Of a stretch of DNA of 64,000 bases, positions 57,769 to 64,000 are shown piece by piece. This stretch comes from Deinococcus aquaticus (GTDB lineage Bacteria; Deinococcota; Deinococci; Deinococcales; Deinococcaceae): positions 2,849,501 to 2,913,500 of the forward strand of contig NZ_CP115165.1 in assembly GCF_028622095.1 (NCBI RefSeq), in the 5' to 3' direction. The stretch's first letter is position 1. Each line of letters opens with the position of its first letter. The notes beneath the pieces were generated by a model. The model saw only the letters and a program-made list of their open reading frames with translations. It was not told the DNA's origin and did not search any database. A program made the position numbers and the translations under genes.

Positions 57769-58602
57769 TCATTTCAGTCCGGTCAGGAAGTCCTGCACGG
57801 CGTTCAGAATCTCGCCTTCCGCCTGCGCGTGCGTGACGGTGGGCAGGCCGTCGCCCTTCTGCGGGCCGTACCGTCCGAAGAACGAGTGGACGGCGCCGGG
57901 AATGACGGTCAGGGTCGTGCCGCCGGGCAGGCGTTCCAGGCCGCCGCGCACGTCGTCGGGGGCGGCCACAGCGTCCCGTTCGGCCAGCAGTGACAGCACG
58001 GGCAGCGTCCGGTCTTTCAGGCTGACGTTCCCGGCGGGGTACGCGGCCATCAGGATCAGGCCCGCGAGCGCGTCGGCGTTGTTCGCGGCGTACTGCGCGG
58101 CCATCGCGCCGCCCAGCGAGTGCCCGGCGATCACCACGCGCTTGCCCTGGCCGTACTGCCCGATCAGACCGTCCGCGCGGTTAATACCGGTCACGGCGAG
58201 GTCCAGCGGGAAGGCGGGGATGACCGTCTGCACGCCCCGGGCGGCCAGCGCGCGGCCCAGCCACTCGTACGCCTGCGGGCGCACCAGTCCGCCGGGGTAG
58301 TAGATCAGCAGCGTCTCTGCCTCGCCCTGCGCAGGCCGGATATCGATGACGGGGCCGCCCACGTTCTCCAGCGTCACGTGCGCCGCGTCCTGGCCGGAGG
58401 GGGGCACAGCGTCCTGCCCAACGACCAGCGGGGGCCGCACGACCGCCTGCCGCGCCGTGGCGATCAGGTACCCGCCCAGCAGCGAGACCCCCGCGATCAC
58501 CCACGCCCGCACGCGGGGCGAGAGGAGCGGACGACGCCGGGGGGGGACCGGAGCAGGTGCCGGGGTGGCAGGTGGGATCGTGGGCGCAGGATCGGTGGTC
58601 AC
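57769..58602 (-). CDS. Alpha/beta hydrolase (dienelactone hydrolase-like), membrane-anchored
   Basis: A 277-residue protein with a Pro/Ala-rich cytoplasmic N-terminus, one membrane helix (about 33-50) and an extracytoplasmic hydrolase domain. The nucleophile elbow is AGHSLGGAM; the acid is in LLAERDAVAA and the His in PGAVHSFFGRYG. The oxyanion region is IYYPGGLVRPQAY. It belongs to the Abhydrolase_5 group; substrates are unknown. The GTG at 58602 is chosen over an ATG ten codons upstream because TATGCT lies exactly 6 nt before it on this strand (leaderless). Copy 3 of the 132-bp repeat ends upstream of this promoter. Confidence 0.85.
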   Translation of the reverse strand: MTTDPAPTIPPATPAPAPVPPRRRPLLSPRVRAWVIAGVSLLGGYLIATARQAVVRPPLVVGQDAVPPSGQDAAHVTLENVGGPVIDIRPAQGEAETLLIYYPGGLVRPQAYEWLGRALAARGVQTVIPAFPLDLAVTGINRADGLIGQYGQGKRVVIAGHSLGGAMAAQYAANNADALAGLILMAAYPAGNVSLKDRTLPVLSLLAERDAVAAPDDVRGGLERLPGGTTLTVIPGAVHSFFGRYGPQKGDGLPTVTHAQAEGEILNAVQDFLTGLK

Positions 58603-58650
58603 GCCCCCAGCATAGGCCCGGCCCTCCCCCACTCCCTACCCCGCGCCTTG

Positions 58651-58782
58651 TACGGATTCCGTTTGTTTCGTTGACAGATCGGAACACCACCGATCTGTCA
58701 ACTCCACGTCCGGAACCCGTTCTGCTCCTACTCGCTCCGCTCGGATTGAACGGCTTTACAAGCCATTCAATCGGAGTCCGTA
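58651..58782 (+). repeat. 132-bp interspersed repeat, copy 3 (best preserved)
   Basis: Terminal inverted repeats TACGGATTCCG / CGGAGTCCGTA (10 of 11 match). The left hairpin is a perfect 13-bp stem GTTGACAGATCGG / CCGATCTGTCAAC. The core is CTCCACGTCCGGAACCCG and CTACTCGCTCCGCTCG. The right hairpin is GATTGAACGGCTT / AAGCCATTCAATC. It abuts the stop codon of the acyl-CoA dehydrogenase gene (58783). Confidence 0.9.
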
Positions 58783-60138
<1,356 letters not shown>

Positions 60139-60270
60139 GCCCTGTGTTGTACCGCGTTCAACAATTCTCAGATTGCGTGCGCTGTCGCGCTTGCCGCCCG
60201 CATCCGTTCATGCGGTCTTCACGGTCGGAACGGCAGCCGCGCGGCCCCTGGCAGGCGCTAGCATCCGGCC

Positions 60271-60789
60271 ATGAGCGCCCCGTCCACGCCGCGCCCCACC
60301 CGCCCCCTGCCGACCCGTCCGGCCGGGTACGCGGAACTGGCGAGGTACTCCAGCCTGGGCCGCCTGTGGTCCATGCTGGGCGGCGCGGCGCGGGCCGGGC
60401 AGCAGGTGACCCTGGTGCGCGGCGACGCGCCGGAAGTCTGCCGCCGCCGCGTGAGCGGCTACACCCTGGCGAACGCCGGCATCTTCCTGGATGAAACGCG
60501 AACCGCCCGTGACCTGGAGGACGGTTTCGCGCCGCACCCGGCGCTGCTGGCCCTGCTGAGCGGCGATCCGGTCCCGCTGCGCACGGAACTGAACGCACAC
60601 TTCGAACTGCGGGTGGACTTCGTACTGGCCTTCACCGCCCGCCGGGAACTGATTGCCCGGCCGGAACTGCGGTTCGCGCCGCTGGTGCCGGGCCTGAGCA
60701 GCCTGCCGGACGACCTGACACTGGACGCCCGCCGCCTGGGCCGCGACGAACTGCACCTGCTGGTGCAACGCGCCTGCGGCCTCGCCTGA
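60271..60789 (+). CDS. Hypothetical protein, 172 aa
   Basis: Not recognised. It is soluble and Arg/Leu-rich with an N-terminal Pro-rich stretch ([14 protein letters not shown]). It has no signal peptide or cysteine pairs. [18 protein letters not shown] and [15 protein letters not shown] suggest an alpha/beta domain. TAGCAT (60259-60264) lies 6 nt before the ATG, the leaderless pattern of neighbouring real genes. The truncated 132-bp repeat begins right after the stop. It is probably a lineage-specific protein. Confidence 0.65.
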   Translation: MSAPSTPRPTRPLPTRPAGYAELARYSSLGRLWSMLGGAARAGQQVTLVRGDAPEVCRRRVSGYTLANAGIFLDETRTARDLEDGFAPHPALLALLSGDPVPLRTELNAHFELRVDFVLAFTARRELIARPELRFAPLVPGLSSLPDDLTLDARRLGRDELHLLVQRACGLA

Positions 60790-60890
60790 TACGGACTCGG
60801 GCTCAGGGGGTCGCACAAACCGCTGGGCCCGAGCGGACTCGTAGAGCTGCCGAGCAGAGCGAGCAGGAGCGAAGCGGGTTCCGGGCGGGG
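60790..60890 (-). repeat. 132-bp interspersed repeat, copy 4 (truncated, inverted)
   Basis: On the minus strand the core CGCCCGGAACCCG and CTCGCTCTGCTCGG is followed by a different right hairpin (stem CTCGGGC-x-CAG / CTG-x-GCCCGAG) and the end GAGTCCGTA. The left hairpin is missing. The element exactly fills the 101 bp between two convergent stop codons. Confidence 0.7.
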
Positions 60891-61652
60891 TCAGCCGGGG
60901 CGGGTGCCCGCGCGGCGTTTCTCGGCGCGGACCATCTGCACGAACTTCGCGAGGCGAGGCGCGCGGTTCCAGCGTTTCCGGTCTCCGGCGACCCGCCAGA
61001 TCCACTCGACGCCCAGGCGGCGCGTCCAGTCGGGCGCGAGGTCGGCGGTGCCGGCCAGCACGTCGATCACGCCGCCGCAGCCGATCATGACGGGCACGTT
61101 CATGACCTGCCGCCAGTACTGGTTGAAGGTCTCCTGCCGTCCGGCGCCCATGGCGGTCAGGACCAAGTCCGCGCCACTGTCGCGCACGAGTTCCGCCACG
61201 CGCTGATCCTCGGGCAGGTCGAAGTACCCGTGGTGAATGCCGGCCACCTGAATGCCGTAGTCACGCGCGGCGTTCTGCGCGGCGACCTCGGCCACGCCGG
61301 GCTTGGCACCCAGGAAGAACACGCGCAGATCCGCGCCGTGGCGTTTCATGAGGCCCTGCACGATGTCGAAGCCCGGCGCGCGCGGAACCTCCTGCGCGCA
61401 CAGTTGCCGCGCGGCCCACACGATGCCCACGCCGTCGGCGGTGACGAGGTCCGCGACCTGCATGGCGGTCACGAAGTCCGGCTGGGTGCGTGACTGCACG
61501 ATGAATTCGGGGTTCAGGGTCACGACGGTGTGCGGGGAGCGGGGGGCGCGGTAGATCCAGTCGCCCAGACGGTCCAGCGTGCCGTCCAGCGTGATGTTGT
61601 CCAGCGGCAGGTCGAACAGGGTCAGTCGCTGGGTGTGGTCTGGGTTGGTCAT
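60891..61652 (-). CDS. WecB/TagA/CpsF family glycosyltransferase
   Basis: A 253-residue GT26 enzyme that adds N-acetylmannosaminuronic acid or a related sugar to a lipid-linked precursor of a cell-surface polymer. Family motifs: VTLNPEFIVQSR, ADGVGIVWAAR, FFLGAKPGVAEVAA, GYFDLPEDQRV, LVLTAMGAGRQETF and RLGVEWIWRVAGDRKRWNR. The start ATG has TACAAT 10 nt upstream. It is divergent from the Crp/Fnr gene. The precise sugar and polymer are unknown; Deinococcus surface polysaccharides are candidates. Confidence 0.92.
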   Translation of the reverse strand: MTNPDHTQRLTLFDLPLDNITLDGTLDRLGDWIYRAPRSPHTVVTLNPEFIVQSRTQPDFVTAMQVADLVTADGVGIVWAARQLCAQEVPRAPGFDIVQGLMKRHGADLRVFFLGAKPGVAEVAAQNAARDYGIQVAGIHHGYFDLPEDQRVAELVRDSGADLVLTAMGAGRQETFNQYWRQVMNVPVMIGCGGVIDVLAGTADLAPDWTRRLGVEWIWRVAGDRKRWNRAPRLAKFVQMVRAEKRRAGTRPG

Positions 61653-61769
61653 GCTGTCGCGGATTGTAGAGCAGTTGGGCCTGGGGGGCAGTTGGGCCTG
61701 AGGGGGCGCCCGCTCGCCCCGGCGGGTGGAGTTGCGCGCGGGGCGCGCCGGTACGGCATACTGCTACGC

Positions 61770-62444
61770 ATGTTGCCCGGTGCTTTCGGTGCTTTACCTG
61801 CGGACGCTCAGGCGCAGGTGGTCGCGGCGGGACGGCTGGGACGCTGGACCCGCGCCGAACTGCTGTACCACCCGGAGGACCCCGCAGAGACGCTGTACGT
61901 CATGACGCGGGGGTCCGTGCGGCTGTACCGGCTGGGGTCCGGTGCGCGTGAGGTCACGCTGGACGTGCACGGCCCCGGTTCGCTGCTGGGCGTGATGTCC
62001 CTGATTCCCGGTGAGCGCTGCGGCATGTACGCCGAGGCGATGGATGACACCGAGGCCCTGATGCTGGGCCAGGACACCCTGCACCGGGTCACGCAGGCGC
62101 ACCCGGCGGTGGGCGTCGCCCTGACCGAGCAGATCACCCGGCAGACGCGCGGCGTGCAGGAACGCCTCTCGGGTCTGGTGTTCCTGGAAGTGTCGCAGCG
62201 GCTGGCACTGGCGCTGCTGAACCTCGCCGACCGCGAGGGCCCCTGGCCGGAGGGTGGGTCGCACGCGCTGCGCGACCGGGTGTCGCATCAGGACCTCGCG
62301 CACGTGGTGGGCAGCACCCGCGAGACGATCACGAAACTGCTGGGGGACTTCCGCACGCGCGGCCTGCTGGACCTCGGGTACCGCCGGATCATCCTGACCG
62401 ACCGCGACGGCCTGCAACGCGCGACGCGCGAGCCGCTGCGCTGA
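61770..62444 (+). CDS. Crp/Fnr family transcriptional regulator
   Basis: A 224-residue regulator with an N-terminal cyclic-nucleotide-like beta-barrel (about 15-125: YVMTRGSVRLYRL, VHGPGSLLGVMSLI) and a C-terminal winged helix (SHQDLAHVVGSTRETITKLL, with VGSTRET as the recognition helix). There is no Fnr-type N-terminal cysteine cluster (one Cys in GERCGMY), so an Fe-S oxygen sensor is unlikely. The cAMP-contact motif is not exact, so the effector is unclear. The ATG is preceded by CATACT at 7 nt (leaderless). A TCACA-N6-TGTGA palindrome follows the gene. Confidence 0.88.
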   Translation: MLPGAFGALPADAQAQVVAAGRLGRWTRAELLYHPEDPAETLYVMTRGSVRLYRLGSGAREVTLDVHGPGSLLGVMSLIPGERCGMYAEAMDDTEALMLGQDTLHRVTQAHPAVGVALTEQITRQTRGVQERLSGLVFLEVSQRLALALLNLADREGPWPEGGSHALRDRVSHQDLAHVVGSTRETITKLLGDFRTRGLLDLGYRRIILTDRDGLQRATREPLR

Positions 62445-62489
62445 GCGTGCTGCGGGGGTCCGTGCCCCGCACCGTCCGTCGGCTTTACT

Positions 62490-62505
62490 TCACAGTGTGC
62501 TGTGA
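62490..62505. promoter_or_regulatory. Palindromic site TCACAGTGTGCTGTGA upstream of bshC
   Basis: TCACAG, TGTG, CTGTGA: a perfect inverted repeat between the Crp/Fnr gene and bshC, in a GTGT-rich tract. The half-sites are like those of Crp-family binding sites but in reverse order. A TAGTGT further on (62515-62520) could be a -10. Confidence 0.45.
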
Positions 62506-62672
62506 CAGTCAGTGTAGTGTGAGTCCCGTTGCCACCCATACCGGGTCGTCGGAAAGAACGGGCACAACGCCCTGGCGGACGCCGGGGACGGCCTGCGCCG
62601 CCACCGAGCGGCGCGAGGGCGGAAGGAAGAACAATGGCGCGGAACGCAGGAGCGGAATTCAGGAAGGGTGGC

Positions 62673-64000
62673 ATGCAGGAGTACTTCCGCCTGCCGGCAG
62701 GGGCGCTGGAACAGGCGCGCGCAGAGACTCGCGGTGACGTGGACCGCGCCGCGCTGGCAGAGGCCCTGCGCGCGTACCACCGCGACCTGGGCACGCTGGA
62801 CGCACACGCGAAGGCAGCGCTGGAACGACTGGAGCACCCGGCGTCCCGCGTGGTCGTGACCGGGCAGCAGGCGGGCGCCCTGACCGGCCCGGCGTACTCG
62901 GTGCACAAGGCGGCCGACGCGGCGCTGCTGGCCCGCCAGGAGGACCGGGAGGACGCCCCGGTGGTGGCCGTGTACTGGATTGCCAGTCAGGATCACGACG
63001 CCGCCGAGGTGGCGGGCACCACCCTGCTGGACCTCGCGGAGCGCCTGCACCGCCTGAACCTGGACGTGCCGCAGGGCCTGCCGGTCGGCCGCGTACCGTG
63101 GCGCGCGGAGTGGACGGCGCAGGTTCACGCGCTGCTGGACGCCTTCGACGCACCTGCCGCGCACGTGGCGGCCGTCCGCGCCCGCTTCGACCGGGCCGTG
63201 AGCGGTCCGGAAGGCGCCGGCAGTTACGCCGACGTGTTCGCCCGCCTGATTCACGGCCTGCTGGCCCCGGCCGGACTGCTGGTCCTGGACCCGCTGCACC
63301 CCGCCCTGGCCGCGCTGATGACCCCCACGCTGGCCCGCGAACTGGAACGCCCCCTGGCGTCCAGTGAGGCCATCGAGGCGGCCGCCGCCCGCCTGGAAGC
63401 CGACGGGTTCGTGCCGCAACTGCGCCGCCCGGCCGGGGCGACCAACCTGTTCCTGGAAGAGGACGACGGGCAGCGCCGCCTGCTGCGCTTCGACGGCCGC
63501 ACCTTCCGCACCGACCACGCCGCGTACTCGCGCGCGGACCTGCTGGCGGTGCTGGCGGGCGATCCCAGCCGGATCACGCCCGCCGCTGGCCTGCGCCCGG
63601 CCGTGCAGGACGCGCTGCTGCCCACCCTGGCCTTCGTGGTCGGGCCGGGCGAGATCGCGTACGGCGCGCAGCTGCGGGACGTGTACCCGCTGCACGGGCT
63701 GGGGCAGCCGCTGCTGTGGCCACGCCTGAGCGTCACGTGGATCGAACCGAACGTGCGCCGCCTCCTGACGCGCCTGAACGCCACGGCCGCGCAGGTGCAG
63801 GCCGACCCGGAAGGCGTGCTGGGCCGCGCGCTGGCCGCCGAGCGGGGTGCGGCCGCCGCCAGCACCGAGCGACTGGCCGCGCTGGACGCCGACCTGCTCG
63901 CCCTGACCGGGGAACTCGCCGCGCTGGACCCCACCCTGCACGGCGCAGCGCAGCGCACCCGCACCCGCACCACCGCGCGCGTCGCGCACCTGCAGACGCT
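62673..64000 (+). CDS. bshC: Bacillithiol synthase BshC (cysteine-adding enzyme), 3' end cut by the window
   Basis: The frame stays open to the window edge (about 442 residues visible; the family is about 510-540). It adds cysteine to GlcN-malate in the last step of bacillithiol synthesis. Signatures are VVVTGQQAGALTGP near residue 60, the nucleotide-like VYWIASQDHDAAEV, FVPQLRRPAGATNLFL, and VVGPGEIAYGAQLRDVY. A start at the in-frame ATG 62634 (GGAAGGAAG upstream) is as plausible as the chosen ATG 62673 (AGGAAGG upstream). Bacillithiol is the low-molecular-weight thiol of Deinococcus. Confidence 0.93.
   Translation, partial: MQEYFRLPAGALEQARAETRGDVDRAALAEALRAYHRDLGTLDAHAKAALERLEHPASRVVVTGQQAGALTGPAYSVHKAADAALLARQEDREDAPVVAVYWIASQDHDAAEVAGTTLLDLAERLHRLNLDVPQGLPVGRVPWRAEWTAQVHALLDAFDAPAAHVAAVRARFDRAVSGPEGAGSYADVFARLIHGLLAPAGLLVLDPLHPALAALMTPTLARELERPLASSEAIEAAAARLEADGFVPQLRRPAGATNLFLEEDDGQRRLLRFDGRTFRTDHAAYSRADLLAVLAGDPSRITPAAGLRPAVQDALLPTLAFVVGPGEIAYGAQLRDVYPLHGLGQPLLWPRLSVTWIEPNVRRLLTRLNATAAQVQADPEGVLGRALAAERGAAAASTERLAALDADLLALTGELAALDPTLHGAAQRTRTRTTARVAHLQT

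Overview
The window is chromosomal DNA of a Deinococcus-type bacterium. The evidence is high GC content, a LysW-pathway kinase (lysZ) closely resembling the Thermus enzyme, a class II UvrA, the bacillithiol enzyme BshC, and many genes whose -10 box (TANNNT) lies only 6-8 nt before the start codon. That last arrangement gives leaderless mRNAs, which are common in Deinococcus. No rRNA, tRNA, CRISPR array, prophage or complete insertion sequence was seen. About 52 protein genes are supported, including one of 43 codons and one that runs off the right edge.

Layout. 0-8 kb: ispH, a DUF1294 membrane protein, lysZ, an HtrA-type protease, an S1-domain protein, minC, and a divergent amidase/pheA pair. 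8-12.8 kb: a SAM (S-box) riboswitch with terminator ahead of a metH-metF operon. 13-21 kb: a DUF4139 secreted protein and a five-gene oligopeptide ABC importer read leftward from a canonical promoter. 21-28.4 kb: secG, a DUF2227 membrane protein, a subtilisin lipoprotein, an AcuI-type reductase, and a CNNM/CBS transporter with a structured leader, overlapped by cytidine deaminase. 28.5-35 kb: isocitrate lyase with GTAAACCACC boxes upstream, a HAD hydrolase, nrnA, a beta-lactamase-like lipoprotein and degV. 35-38 kb: a membrane Fe-S oxidoreductase of the EtfD/EMO type with an unusual repetitive tail. 38.6-43.7 kb: MoxR ATPase, DUF2201/VWA metallopeptidase, NudC, an LRV-repeat protein and a Nudix hydrolase. 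43.8-47 kb: a UvrD/PcrA helicase split by an intein. 47-54.5 kb: a CDF transporter, then a formate module (FDH, DUF1641, FdhD, an OxlT-like MFS transporter and its small subunit). 54.5-64 kb: UvrA2, a lipoprotein, an alpha/beta hydrolase, an acyl-CoA dehydrogenase, a WecB/TagA glycosyltransferase, a Crp/Fnr regulator and the start of bshC.

The functional groups are sulfur and one-carbon metabolism (SAM riboswitch-metH-metF, bshC), acetate/fatty acid use (isocitrate lyase, acyl-CoA dehydrogenase, EtfD-like oxidoreductase), peptide import, formate oxidation, and DNA repair (uvrD, uvrA2).

The most unusual observations are: a ~132-bp interspersed repeat (three full copies and one truncated) with two hairpins whose arms differ between copies yet still pair; a 352-residue UvrD intein with a GIY-YIG-like segment; a C-terminal tail with eight spaced R-K-x-W-x-P repeats on the Fe-S oxidoreductase; a candidate attenuator leader on the CNNM gene; and a triple operator-like box upstream of isocitrate lyase.
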